Shown here: piece after piece, positions 1 to 9,440 of the stretch | How positions within the stretch are numbered: the stretch's first letter is position 1 | Layout of the letters: every line of letters begins with the position of its first letter | NCBI RefSeq assembly: GCF_965279545.1 | Contig: NZ_OZ257250.1 | Span: 1,426,001 to 1,490,000, forward strand | From: Methylibium sp965279545 | Lineage (GTDB): Bacteria > Pseudomonadota > Gammaproteobacteria > Burkholderiales > Burkholderiaceae_C | DNA: 64,000 bases | Reading direction: 5' to 3' | The notes under the pieces: model-generated | Databases searched by the model: none | What the model saw: only the letters and a program-made list of their open reading frames with translations | Told to the model about the DNA's origin: nothing | Translations under genes and position numbers: made by a program

Positions 1-1
1 C

Positions 2-259
2 CTGGAATTCATGACACCCGACCTGCACAGCGCCGGCCACATGCTCGCGGCGCAGGGCTGCACGACCGTGAGCGTGCTGCCGCTGTTCCTGGGCGCCGGC
101 GGCCACGTGCGCAAGGACCTGCCGGCGTTGCTGGACAGGCTGCGCCGCGAGCTGCCGCAGGTTGCCTGGCAGCTCGCGCCGGCGATCGGCGAAATCGACA
201 GGGTGGTCGACGCGATGGCCGACGCCGCCTGGGCGCTGGTGCAGCCGCCCACGCGCTGA
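2..259 (+). CDS. cbiX: Sirohydrochlorin chelatase (CbiX/SirB family), C-terminal part
   Basis: The reading frame is open from the first bases of the window, so this is the 3' end of a gene that starts upstream. The last 85 or so codons match the C-terminal half of the small CbiX-type chelatases: the stretch SVLPLFLGAGGHVRKDLP carries the family's conserved glycine-rich loop and trailing His (the usual context is a conserved FL..G.H..+D). These enzymes insert Co or Fe into sirohydrochlorin, giving cobalt-sirohydrochlorin or siroheme, the latter being the cofactor of sulfite reductase. The cysB gene 72 bases downstream fits a sulfate-assimilation setting. An in-frame ATG at 11 exists, but the codons before it (LEF) continue the family alignment, so it is not the start. 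Whether iron or cobalt is the metal cannot be told from this fragment. Confidence 0.8.
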   Translation: MEFMTPDLHSAGHMLAAQGCTTVSVLPLFLGAGGHVRKDLPALLDRLRRELPQVAWQLAPAIGEIDRVVDAMADAAWALVQPPTR

Positions 260-286
260 CGCCGCGCGGCGCAAGGGATGCACTGA

Positions 287-292
287 GATAAT
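287..292 (+). promoter_or_regulatory. Candidate -10 element of cysB
   Basis: GATAAT lies 39 bases before the cysB ATG in the 72-base gap after the chelatase gene. It matches the sigma-70 -10 box at five of six positions. I see no good TTGACA-like box 16-18 bases upstream, as expected for an activator-dependent or weak promoter, so this is only a candidate. Confidence 0.3.
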
Positions 293-331
293 TTCGCTTC
301 ACCCGTCTCGCGCTGCCGCGCGCACCTCCCG

Positions 332-1285
332 ATGAACCTGCATCAGTTCCGTTTCGTCCAGGAAGCCGTGCGTCGCAATCTCAACCTCACCGAGACCGCG
401 AAGGCCCTGCACACCTCGCAACCCGGGATCTCCAAGGCCATCCTGGAGCTCGAGGGTGAACTCGGCATCGACATCTTCGCGCGTCACGGCAAGCGCCTCA
501 AGCGCGTCACCGAGCCGGGACAGCAGGTGCTCGCGGCCATCGAGGTCATCATGCGCGAGGTCGGCAACCTCAAGCGCATCGGCGAGGAGTACAGCCAGCA
601 GGACGCCGGCACGCTGTCGATCGCCACCACCCACACCCAGGCGCGCTATGTGCTGCCGGGGCCGGTGGCTGCACTGCGCAAGCGCCACCCCAAGGTGGCG
701 ATCAGCCTGCACCAGGGCACGCCCGAGCAGGTGGCGCAGATGCTCATCGACGAGACCGCGGAGGTCGGCCTCGCGACCGAATCGCTGAGCGACTTCGAAG
801 CGCTCGTCACCCTGCCCTGCTACGACTGGCAGCATGTGATCGTGTTGCCGGTGAACCATCCGCTGACGGCGCACGAGCGGCTGAACCTGGAACAACTGGC
901 CCAGGAGCCGCTGATTTCCTACCACCCCTCGTTCACCGGCCGCACCCGCATCGACCAGGCCTTCGCGGCACGCGGCCTCAAGCCCAGCATCGTGCTCGAA
1001 GCGATCGACTCCGACGTCATCAAGACCTACGTGCGGCTCGGACTGGGTGTGGGCATCGTGGCCGAGATGGCGGTGCGTGACGACCCGACCTGTGCGCCCG
1101 GCGGCGACCTCGTCACGCGGCCGGCCGGCCAGCTGTTCGGCAACAACGTCGCCCGGCTGGCCTTCAAGCGCGGCGTCTATCTGCGCAATTTCGTCTACAC
1201 CTTCACCGAGCTGCTGTCGGACCGGCTGACGCGCGCCTTGATCGCGCGTGCGCTGCAAGGCGACGCCGAAAACTACGAACTCTGA
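332..1285 (+). CDS. cysB: CysB-type LysR-family transcriptional regulator
   Basis: 317 residues, close to the roughly 324 of enteric CysB. The N-terminal winged helix-turn-helix (about residues 1-60) contains NLTETAKALHTSQPGISKAI, which is the CysB/Cbl signature rather than a generic LysR one. The remainder is a periplasmic-binding-protein-like effector domain; THTQARYVLP and the segment ISYHPSFTGR are characteristic of the sulfate/N-acetylserine-sensing branch. In this family the protein activates sulfate uptake and cysteine biosynthesis genes when reduced sulfur is scarce. The partial siroheme/cobalt chelatase gene just upstream on the same strand supports a cys-regulon neighbourhood. ATG at 332 is preceded by a purine-poor region, with no clear Shine-Dalgarno, but the HTH begins right away so no other start fits. 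Confidence 0.9.
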   Translation: MNLHQFRFVQEAVRRNLNLTETAKALHTSQPGISKAILELEGELGIDIFARHGKRLKRVTEPGQQVLAAIEVIMREVGNLKRIGEEYSQQDAGTLSIATTHTQARYVLPGPVAALRKRHPKVAISLHQGTPEQVAQMLIDETAEVGLATESLSDFEALVTLPCYDWQHVIVLPVNHPLTAHERLNLEQLAQEPLISYHPSFTGRTRIDQAFAARGLKPSIVLEAIDSDVIKTYVRLGLGVGIVAEMAVRDDPTCAPGGDLVTRPAGQLFGNNVARLAFKRGVYLRNFVYTFTELLSDRLTRALIARALQGDAENYEL

Positions 1286-1289
1286 TCCC

Positions 1290-2486
1290 GTGAACACCGA
1301 CCCCGTGGCACGCACGCCGCAACCGCAAAGCCGCCTGCCGCGCGTGGGGACCACGATCTTCAGCGTGATGTCCGCGCTGGCCCAGGAGCACGGCGCGGTC
1401 AACCTGGGACAGGGCTTCCCGGACTTCGAATGCGACCCCCTTTTGATCGACGCCGTGACACGGGCCATGCGTGCCGGTCACAACCAGTACCCGCCGATGG
1501 CTGGCGTGCCGGCGTTGCGCGATGCCGTCGCCGCGAAGACCGAGGCGCTGTACGGGCATCGCTACGACCCGGACCGCGAGATCACCATCACCGCCGGCGC
1601 CACCCAGGCCCTCCTCACCGCCATCCTCGCGCTGGTGCATCCGGGCGACGAGGTGATCGTGCTCGAGCCCTGCTACGACAGCTATGCGCCGAACATCGAA
1701 CTGACCGGCGCCACGGTGGTGCGGGTGCCGCTGACACCCGGCAGCTTTCGCCCCGACTTCGAACGCATCGGCGCCGCGCTCGGACCGCGCACCCGGGCGA
1801 TCCTCGTCAACACGCCGCACAATCCGAGCGCCACCGTCTGGACTGCCGACGAAATGCAGCGCCTGGCGGCGCTGCTGCGGCCAACCGATGTGATCGTGAT
1901 CGCCGACGAGGTCTACGAGCACATGGTCTTCGACGGCCGGTTGCACCAGAGCGTCTCACGCCACCCGGAACTGGCGGCGCGCAGCGTCGTCGTCTCGAGC
2001 TTCGGCAAGACCTTCCACGTGACCGGCTGGAAAGTCGGCTACGCCGCGGCACCCGCCGCGCTGATGGCGGAGTTCCGCAAGGTGCACCAGTTCAACGTGT
2101 TCACCGTCAACACGCCGGTGCAGCATGCCCTCGCCGCCTATCTCGCCGACCCACGGCCCTACCTCGACCTGCCGGACTTCTACGCCCGCAAGCGAGACCG
2201 ATTCCGCGCGGGACTGGCCGGTACCGGGCTGACACTGCTGCCCAGCGAGGGCAGCTATTTCCAGTGCGTCGATTACGCCAAGTTGCCGGCACACCGCGAA
2301 CGCACCGAGGCCGCATTCTGCCGCTGGCTGACGACCGAGGTCGGCGTGGCGGCCATCCCCTTGTCAGCGTTCTACGAAGCGGGTTTCGAGCAGTGCGTCG
2401 TGCGCTTCTGCTTTGCCAAGCGGGAGGCGACGCTGGATGCGGCGCTGCAACGTCTGCGTGAGGCCTTGCAGCAACGAGCTGACTGA
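1290..2486 (+). CDS. PLP-dependent aminotransferase, methionine aminotransferase (YbdL)-like
   Basis: Class I/II aminotransferase of 398 residues starting from GTG at 1290, four bases after cysB stops. An in-frame ATG at 1248 lies inside cysB and would add a tail with no family similarity, so GTG is preferred. The fold-type I markers are present: N-terminal NLGQGFPDF, the substrate-binding HNQYPPMAG, NTPHNPSATV, the ADEVYEHMVF aspartate region, and SSFGKTFHVTGWK with the Schiff-base lysine at about residue 240. The combination resembles the YbdL/methionine aminotransferase group (YbdL of E. coli transaminates methionine and aromatic residues) more than aspartate aminotransferases. Adjacency to cysB would suit a role in methionine or sulfur amino acid turnover, but that is inference. 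A kynurenine or glutamine transaminase activity is possible. Confidence 0.85.
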   Translation: MNTDPVARTPQPQSRLPRVGTTIFSVMSALAQEHGAVNLGQGFPDFECDPLLIDAVTRAMRAGHNQYPPMAGVPALRDAVAAKTEALYGHRYDPDREITITAGATQALLTAILALVHPGDEVIVLEPCYDSYAPNIELTGATVVRVPLTPGSFRPDFERIGAALGPRTRAILVNTPHNPSATVWTADEMQRLAALLRPTDVIVIADEVYEHMVFDGRLHQSVSRHPELAARSVVVSSFGKTFHVTGWKVGYAAAPAALMAEFRKVHQFNVFTVNTPVQHALAAYLADPRPYLDLPDFYARKRDRFRAGLAGTGLTLLPSEGSYFQCVDYAKLPAHRERTEAAFCRWLTTEVGVAAIPLSAFYEAGFEQCVVRFCFAKREATLDAALQRLREALQQRAD

Positions 2487-2510
2487 GGCAGTCCGCGGCC
2501 GCGCGGGGGC

Positions 2511-4433
2511 TCAGCCGCGCGAGCCGGAGTCGTTGCCCGGCTCACCGGGCGCCGGCTTGGGCTCGAGTTCCTCGAGCGACAGATCGACCTCCAGGGGTTT
2601 CTGGGCCCCAGGCTGGGCCTCGAGCGAGGTGGTCGCCAGCAGGCGTTCGAAGACGCTGCTGGAGCCGGCCTCGTCCTTCTGCTCACCGGCCCCGAGGGGC
2701 AGCAACAGGTCCACCGCCCCGCCGGCTTCGATTTCGGAGCGATCGCGCGCGACGGAGTACAGCAGCATCAGCTCGCGATAGGCCGGGAGGTCGAAGCTGT
2801 CGCTGCCTTCCGGGTCGGCACCGGCATCATCGGCGCGCAACAGGCTGGCTTGCAGCACGTCCATCGCCCGCGTCGGCGTGGACCAGAGGGCTTGGAGCTG
2901 CGTGATGACCGCCGGGTAGTCCTCCAGAGTGCGTCCGCCCTGCAGATCGGTCTCCCACACCGGTGCGTAGGCATTGAAGCGGCTGTTGAAGCGATCCCGC
3001 AGGCGCTCGTAGTCGGTCCGGTCGCCGCGGCGCTTGTAGATCTCCAGCAGCTTCAGGTAAGGCAGCGGACTGGCACCGGAGGTGCTGCGCAGGTGCCCCA
3101 TCAGCAGTTCGATCGCGGCGGCGTCCTGCCCCAGCACGACGAAGAACTCGGCCTGCTGCTCCAGGTCGATCAGTTCCTCGACCGAGACCTCGCGCTTCTG
3201 TGCCGCACTCAGTGGCCGGACGGCGTTCAGCGGCCCGGGTTCCGACAAGGCACCGGCCATCGACATCGTCCCGGCGCGGGTGGCTGCGAGCGTGTCATCG
3301 AAACCGTCGATCTCGTTGGGTTTGCTGACCCAGGCCTTGAGCGTCGGCACCGGTGCGAAAGCTGCGGCCGCCGCGGTGGCCGCCGGCGGTACCGCGGTCG
3401 CGGTGTCCTGCGGCGTGGCCGCCTGCACCAGCCAGGCATGCGACTGGCGTTCCTGGCTGCGCTGGCGCCAGAGCCAGAGGACCACACCGAGCAGGATCGC
3501 CAGCACAGCCGCCAGGCCATAGACCAGCGGGTTGCTGTAGCGGTCGCCCTCGGCACGCTGGAGTCGGGTCTGCAGGCCGGAAATCGCTTGCTGCGTGGTG
3601 GCGGTTTCGAGACGCAGCCGGTTCATCGCGGCTTCGAGTTCTGCGACGCGCACCCGCGCCGCCTCGGCCATGGCTGCGGCACTGGCCGCACTGGCCGCCT
3701 GCTCCGCGGCTGCCGCACTGGCCGCCACTTCGGCCGGCGTCGGCGTCGCCGCCACCATCGCGCCGGCCTCGAGCGGCGCGAGCTTCAGGCGAGCACTGCT
3801 GCCGTCGGCCGGGCGAGCTGCACGCGCGCTGCGTTGGGGCGCGGGCCGGGGGGGGGCTACCGTGTTGGCCGTTGCAGGCTTGCGCTTGGCGGTGGCCGCC
3901 CGGCTGCGCGCGGGGGCGGCCGGGGTCGCGGCTTCGCGCGGCACAGGTGCGGCACGCTCCTGCGCGGCCGGCCGGCTTGCCGCAGCAGCGGGCACAGCGG
4001 CCTCGCTTGCAACAGCCGGGGCCGCCGGAGCTGCCGCCTCGACAGGCGCCAGCAGCGGTGGATCTGCAAACAGCGTGAATCGGCGCGTGACCTTCGCGGC
4101 GCAGCCGACGGTGATCTCGACCGTGACGATCGGCTCGTCGACCCGCGTTGTGGTGGCGAGACGCAGCACGCGCTCGGTCGCGCTGGGCTCGGCGGGATCG
4201 AGTCGCAGCGACGTGGTACCCGGCTGCTGCGGGTTCTCTGCGAAATGAACCTCGCCGTTCAGACACTCGGGGCGCAAGTCCTCGCCGGACTCGACCCGCA
4301 GCGGGATCCTCAGCTCCAGTGGTTGACCGAGCGTCGTGGTGTCCGGCAGCCGCCCGAAACCGACGGCCGATACGCCCTGTGCCAACGTCCACAGGCTCAA
4401 ACCGATCAGTAGTTTTCGCGTGCTGAGATGCAT
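2511..4433 (-). CDS. FimV/HubP-like membrane protein
   Basis: 640 residues from the ATG at 4433, which begins a signal peptide (LLIGLSLWTLAQGVSA). The mature N-terminus (GFGRLPDTTTLGQPLELRIP and the following roughly 100 residues with two cysteines) is the beta-rich FimV N-terminal domain. A long Ala/Pro-rich low-complexity region follows, then a transmembrane helix at about residues 300-322 (YGLAAVLAILLGVVLWLW) and an acidic cytoplasmic part with helical repeats (VEELIDLEQQAEFFVVLGQ), like the TPR-bearing cytoplasmic region of FimV. FimV/HubP proteins act as polar landmark or type IV pilus assembly factors. I do not see a clear LysM repeat, which most FimV proteins carry, so it may be a shorter paralogue. 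It converges on the aminotransferase and diverges from the crotonase gene; no pilus genes adjoin. Confidence 0.75.
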   Translation of the reverse strand: MHLSTRKLLIGLSLWTLAQGVSAVGFGRLPDTTTLGQPLELRIPLRVESGEDLRPECLNGEVHFAENPQQPGTTSLRLDPAEPSATERVLRLATTTRVDEPIVTVEITVGCAAKVTRRFTLFADPPLLAPVEAAAPAAPAVASEAAVPAAAASRPAAQERAAPVPREAATPAAPARSRAATAKRKPATANTVAPPRPAPQRSARAARPADGSSARLKLAPLEAGAMVAATPTPAEVAASAAAAEQAASAASAAAMAEAARVRVAELEAAMNRLRLETATTQQAISGLQTRLQRAEGDRYSNPLVYGLAAVLAILLGVVLWLWRQRSQERQSHAWLVQAATPQDTATAVPPAATAAAAAFAPVPTLKAWVSKPNEIDGFDDTLAATRAGTMSMAGALSEPGPLNAVRPLSAAQKREVSVEELIDLEQQAEFFVVLGQDAAAIELLMGHLRSTSGASPLPYLKLLEIYKRRGDRTDYERLRDRFNSRFNAYAPVWETDLQGGRTLEDYPAVITQLQALWSTPTRAMDVLQASLLRADDAGADPEGSDSFDLPAYRELMLLYSVARDRSEIEAGGAVDLLLPLGAGEQKDEAGSSSVFERLLATTSLEAQPGAQKPLEVDLSLEELEPKPAPGEPGNDSGSRG

Positions 4434-4596
4434 AGCTCTTCTTTTGTCAACCGCGATGGACTCTAGCATGGAGCCGACCCGCCAAGGCCGCGCCGACCGG
4501 CGCGGACACACCGACTCGGGTGTACCGCCGACACGGCTGCTGCTGCTGCGCGTGACACAATTCTCGCCTGCCCCGATACCCTGCTGCAGACCGACG

Positions 4597-5373
4597 ATGA
4601 CCGCAGAATTGCGCACCGAGCGACGCGACACGACCTTGGTGCTGACGATCAGCGATCCGGGCAGCCGCAATGCCCTGACTCCCCAGGTCTTGGCCGCGGG
4701 CATCGAAGCGCTCAGCGTCGCCGAGGCGGACCCGTCGGTCCACACCGTGGTGCTGGTCGGCGACGGAGCACATTTCTGCGCCGGCAGCGATCTCCAGCGC
4801 CTGGCTGCCGACCGCAAAGACCCAGGCGCAGCGATGCAGCAAGGGCAGATGTTCAACCAGTTCATCGAGGCGCTGCGCACGCACCCGAAACCGGTCATCG
4901 CAGCCGTCGAAGGCACCGCTGCCGCCGGCGGCTTCTCGCTGGCCCTCGCCTGCGACCTGATCGTCGCGGCCGAGGACGCCCGCTTCGCCATGGCGCAGGG
5001 ACACGTTGGCCTGTCACCCGACGGTGGCGGCAGCTGGCACCTGGCCCGGGCCCTGCCGCGCGCACTGGCGCTGCAGCTGATCTGGCAGGGCGAACCGGTG
5101 ACTGCACGCGAGTTGCAGGCCCGGGGACTTGTCAATCGCGTGACAGACAGCGGCCAGGCATTCGTGGAAGCTCTGCGATGGGCTCACCAGCTCTCGGCCT
5201 GCGCGCCGAACGTGCTGGCCAGTGCCAAAGAACTCGTGAACCAGGCTCGCTTGCGGCCGCTGAACGAGCACCTGAACTCCGAAAGCACCCACTTTGCCGA
5301 CACCTTGTCCCATGCCAACGGCGCCGAAGGCCTGCAGGCCTTCCTCGAGAAACGTGAGCCCCGCTTCCGCTAG
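4597..5373 (+). CDS. Crotonase-superfamily protein, PaaG-like (not a typical enoyl-CoA hydratase)
   Basis: 258 residues from ATG 4597. Translation could be extended upstream in frame, but that part lies in the divergent promoter region and lacks similarity. The crotonase oxyanion-hole segment HFCAGSDLQRL and the AAAGGFSLALACDLIVAAED core are clear, so the protein should bind an acyl-CoA. Both hydratase glutamates are replaced: the position equal to rat Glu144 is Ser114 and that equal to Glu164 is Gln134 by eye alignment. The segment GLSPDGGGSWHL keeps an Asp (142) placed as the catalytic Asp of PaaG/1,2-epoxyphenylacetyl-CoA isomerases. I therefore expect an isomerase-type reaction rather than hydration. 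No paa or beta-oxidation genes touch it; the acyl-CoA dehydrogenase lies 2.8 kb further on. Confidence 0.8.
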   Translation: MTAELRTERRDTTLVLTISDPGSRNALTPQVLAAGIEALSVAEADPSVHTVVLVGDGAHFCAGSDLQRLAADRKDPGAAMQQGQMFNQFIEALRTHPKPVIAAVEGTAAAGGFSLALACDLIVAAEDARFAMAQGHVGLSPDGGGSWHLARALPRALALQLIWQGEPVTARELQARGLVNRVTDSGQAFVEALRWAHQLSACAPNVLASAKELVNQARLRPLNEHLNSESTHFADTLSHANGAEGLQAFLEKREPRFR

Positions 5374-5385
5374 CGGGCCCGCCCG

Positions 5386-6096
5386 GTGAAGGCCCCGGCG
5401 GCACGCCGCCGCATCTACCTGATGCGACATGGCTCGGTCGACTACTTCTTGCCGGACGGCACACCCGTGGCGCCGGACACCGTGCCGCTCAACGCCGAGG
5501 GCGAGCGGCAGGCCGATGCGGCTGGCGCCCTGTTCGCGCAATGCGGCGTGCGCTTCGATCGCGTGCTGGTGAGCGGGCTGCCTCGCACGGTGCAGACGGC
5601 GCAACGGGTGCTGTCGGCCTCGGCCCAAGTGCTGCCGCTCGAGCAGGAGCCGGCATTGCAGGAAATCCGCGGTGGCCGGCTCGCCGACATCCCGCCCGAT
5701 CAGATCGAGCAGGCCTTTCTCGGGGCCTTCCAGGCCGCGGCAGGTGCCGACACCGAGCAACAGCGCTTCCTCGGCGGCGAAACGATCGGCGAGTTGCTCG
5801 ATCGCGTGCTGCCCGCGTTCGATGCCTGGCGCGCCCGCAGCGACTGGCAATGCCTGCTGCTGGTGCTCCACGGCGGGGTCAACCGCGCGCTGCTGTCCAC
5901 TGCGCTGGCCGGACAGCGTGCCTTCTTCGGCCGCCTGGAGCAGCAGCCCGCCTGCATCAACGTGCTCGATGTCGGCAGCGGTGACGAGTCGGTCGTGCGG
6001 GCGGTCAACCTCGCGCCCACGCAGTGGCTGCACGAGCACGAGCGACACACCACGATGGAGAAAGTGCTGGCGCAGTACCTGCGCCTGTCGACTTGA
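5386..6096 (+). CDS. Histidine phosphatase (phosphoglycerate mutase-like) family protein
   Basis: 236 residues starting at GTG 5386, twelve bases after the crotonase stop, so the two genes probably share a transcript. The phospho-histidine motif is IYLMRHGSVDY with RHG at residues 14-16. The second catalytic histidine sits in LLLVLHGGVNRALL. Between them are the arginine (VSGLPRTVQTAQ) and glutamate (LQEIRGG) positions typical of branch-1 members. Members of this group include broad-specificity sugar phosphatases, CobC-type alpha-ribazole phosphatases and mutases. Nothing nearby fixes the substrate. The crotonase plus phosphatase pairing recurs in my recollection of related genomes, but I cannot verify it here. 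Confidence 0.85.
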   Translation: MKAPAARRRIYLMRHGSVDYFLPDGTPVAPDTVPLNAEGERQADAAGALFAQCGVRFDRVLVSGLPRTVQTAQRVLSASAQVLPLEQEPALQEIRGGRLADIPPDQIEQAFLGAFQAAAGADTEQQRFLGGETIGELLDRVLPAFDAWRARSDWQCLLLVLHGGVNRALLSTALAGQRAFFGRLEQQPACINVLDVGSGDESVVRAVNLAPTQWLHEHERHTTMEKVLAQYLRLST

Positions 6097-6278
6097 GAGG
6101 CCCTCCGGGCTAGAGACGGCGCCGGCCGCCAGCGCAGACATCCTGTAGCGCGCCGCGCTTCCCCTCCTCACCGTCGAGACGCTGCCGGCCGCCGCGCCGG
6201 ATCGCCTCGAACCCATGGATTGCCATGTGGACAATCGACCGCGCAGCTTCCACGATGCTGTCACGTCCGGGACAAGCC

Positions 6279-6983
6279 ATGCACGACCCCGTTCTTACAC
6301 TCGACGAACAACAGCACATCGACTCGGGCCCGTGGTTCAGCAAACTGTCCCCCCCGTTGCGCCGGGCGATCCTTGCGCGAGCCGCCGTGCGCCGGGTGCC
6401 CGACGGGCTGATGCTCACCTCACGCGGCGCGCAGGCCGACGAGTGGTGCGGCGTGGCCCGGGGTGCGGTGCGCATCAGTTCAGTGTCGCTGTCGGGCAAG
6501 CAGATCACGCTGACCTATGTGGAACCGGGCATCTGGTTCGGCGACACGGCGCTGTTCGACGGCCTGCCTCGCACGCACGACGCCAACGCCCATGGCGACA
6601 CCACGCTGCTGGTGGTGCGCAAGGCCGACTTCAAGGAACTGCTGACCCGGCACGTGGAGCTGTACGAAGCCCTGCTGCGCCTCAACTGCCGCCGGCTGCG
6701 GCTGGCCTACGACCTGGTGGAAGACCTCAACACGCGACCGCTGTCGGCGCGGCTCGCCAAGCAGATCCTGCTGCTGGCCCGCAGCTACGGCATTGCGCAG
6801 GGCGAGGAGATCCGCATCGGACTGCAACTCGCGCAGGAAGACCTGGCGCAGTTGCTGGGGGCCTCGCGCCAGCGCGTGAACCAGGAGCTCAAGGGCTTCG
6901 AGCGGGAGGGCGCGGTGCGCATCGAGCCCTCGCGCCTGGTGGTGCTGTCGCGCGACCGGCTGCTCGCGATCGCCGAACGATGA
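6279..6983 (+). CDS. Crp/Fnr-family transcriptional regulator
   Basis: 234 residues from ATG 6279; an upstream in-frame ATG at 6225 would add 18 residues without family similarity and neither start has a strong ribosome binding site. A cyclic-nucleotide-binding beta-roll (about residues 25-140, with LTYVEPGIWFGDTALFDG) is followed by a dimer helix and a C-terminal Crp-type winged helix: LAQEDLAQLLGASRQRVNQE is the recognition helix-turn-helix. There are no clustered cysteines, so it is not an iron-sulfur FNR. The gene lies 17 bases before the phosphotransferase gene, in the same direction, which suggests it regulates that operon (phosphotransferase plus acyl-CoA dehydrogenase). The effector is unknown. 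Confidence 0.88.
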   Translation: MHDPVLTLDEQQHIDSGPWFSKLSPPLRRAILARAAVRRVPDGLMLTSRGAQADEWCGVARGAVRISSVSLSGKQITLTYVEPGIWFGDTALFDGLPRTHDANAHGDTTLLVVRKADFKELLTRHVELYEALLRLNCRRLRLAYDLVEDLNTRPLSARLAKQILLLARSYGIAQGEEIRIGLQLAQEDLAQLLGASRQRVNQELKGFEREGAVRIEPSRLVVLSRDRLLAIAER

Positions 6984-7000
6984 ACTGACTCCGAGAGACC

Positions 7001-8092
7001 ATGGACGCCCAGACCGGAACGAAGCCCGTCACCTCGCAGCACACTTTCGACATCGGCGCTCTGCAGGCCTATCTCGAGAACGCGCTCGATGGCTTTCGCG
7101 GCCCGCTGGTCGTGGAGCAATTCAAGGGCGGTCAGTCCAACCCGACCTTCAAGCTCGTCACGCCGCAGCGCAGCTACGTCATGCGCAGCAAGCCGGGGCC
7201 GGTGGCCAGGCTGCTGCCGTCGGCGCATGCGATCGAGCGCGAGTTCACGGTGATGCGCGCGCTCGCCGGCAGCGAGGTGCCGGTCGCACGGATGCACCTG
7301 CTGTGCGAAGACGAGTCGGTGATCGGCCGCGCCTTCTACGTGATGGAGTTCGTCGAGGGCCGCGTGCTGTGGAACCAGGCGCTGCCCGGCATGACGAACG
7401 CGCAGCGCAGCGAGATCTACGACGAGATGAACCGCGTGATCGCGGCGCTGCACCGCGTCGACTTCGCGGCCTGCGGCCTGGCAGGCTACGGCAAGCCCGG
7501 CAACTACTTCGAGCGCCAGATCGGACGCTGGAGCCGCCAGTACCAGGGCTCACTGGGCGCCGGCGGCCCCGAGCCGATCGACGCGATGGAGCGTCTGATC
7601 GACTGGCTGCCAGCCCACATCCCGGCCAGCGCGCGCGATGAATCACAGACCCGCATCGTCCACGGCGACTACCGGCTCGACAACCTGATCTTTCATCCGA
7701 ACGAGTCGCGCATCGTCGCGGTGCTCGACTGGGAACTCTCGACGCTGGGCCATCCCCTGGCCGACTTCAGCTACCACTGCATGAGCTGGCACATCCCGCC
7801 GGGCAGCTTTCGAGGCATCGGCGGGCTCGATGTCGCGGCGCTCGGCATCCCGACCGAGGCCGAGTACATGCGGCGCTATTGCGAACGCACCGGCCGCGGC
7901 AGCACCGACGCGCTGGCGACAGACTGGAACTTCTACCTCGCGTACAACCTGTTCCGCATGGCCGGCATCCTGCAGGGCATCGCCAAGCGGGTGCTCGATG
8001 GCACGGCAGCGAGCGAGCAGGCACGGCAAGCTGCAGCGGGCGCACGACCGCTCGCCGAACTGGGGTGGGCCATCGCACAGCGGCAGCGCTGA
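7001..8092 (+). CDS. Phosphotransferase family protein (APH fold, ACAD10/11-type kinase)
   Basis: 363 residues. The aminoglycoside-phosphotransferase/choline-kinase fold is shown by the substrate loop FKGGQSNPTFKL, the Brenner motif HGDYRLDNLIFHP (catalytic Asp and Asn) and the metal-binding LDWELSTLGHPLADF. The SNPTFKL variant and the HGDYRLDN sequence are typical of the kinase domain found in vertebrate ACAD10/ACAD11 and in their bacterial stand-alone counterparts. The next gene is an acyl-CoA dehydrogenase, reproducing as two genes the kinase-dehydrogenase fusion of ACAD11. In ACAD10/11 the pair phosphorylates a 4-hydroxyacyl-CoA and eliminates phosphate; the same here would be inference from this adjacency. 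It is not an antibiotic-resistance gene by context. Confidence 0.88.
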   Translation: MDAQTGTKPVTSQHTFDIGALQAYLENALDGFRGPLVVEQFKGGQSNPTFKLVTPQRSYVMRSKPGPVARLLPSAHAIEREFTVMRALAGSEVPVARMHLLCEDESVIGRAFYVMEFVEGRVLWNQALPGMTNAQRSEIYDEMNRVIAALHRVDFAACGLAGYGKPGNYFERQIGRWSRQYQGSLGAGGPEPIDAMERLIDWLPAHIPASARDESQTRIVHGDYRLDNLIFHPNESRIVAVLDWELSTLGHPLADFSYHCMSWHIPPGSFRGIGGLDVAALGIPTEAEYMRRYCERTGRGSTDALATDWNFYLAYNLFRMAGILQGIAKRVLDGTAASEQARQAAAGARPLAELGWAIAQRQR

Positions 8093-8168
8093 CGCCACGA
8101 TCCCGGCATCCGCCGGCCCCGCTGTCAGCGCCTGCGGCGCGCACCCGGCAGAACATCAGGAGACACGC

Positions 8169-9416
<1,248 letters not shown>

Positions 9417-9440
9417 CGCTGCCTCAGTGCCGGCGTCCGG

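Noticed and set aside
1248..1289. Upstream ATG for the aminotransferase
   Set aside because: It overlaps cysB by 38 bases and the extra residues do not match the family; GTG at 1290 is simpler.
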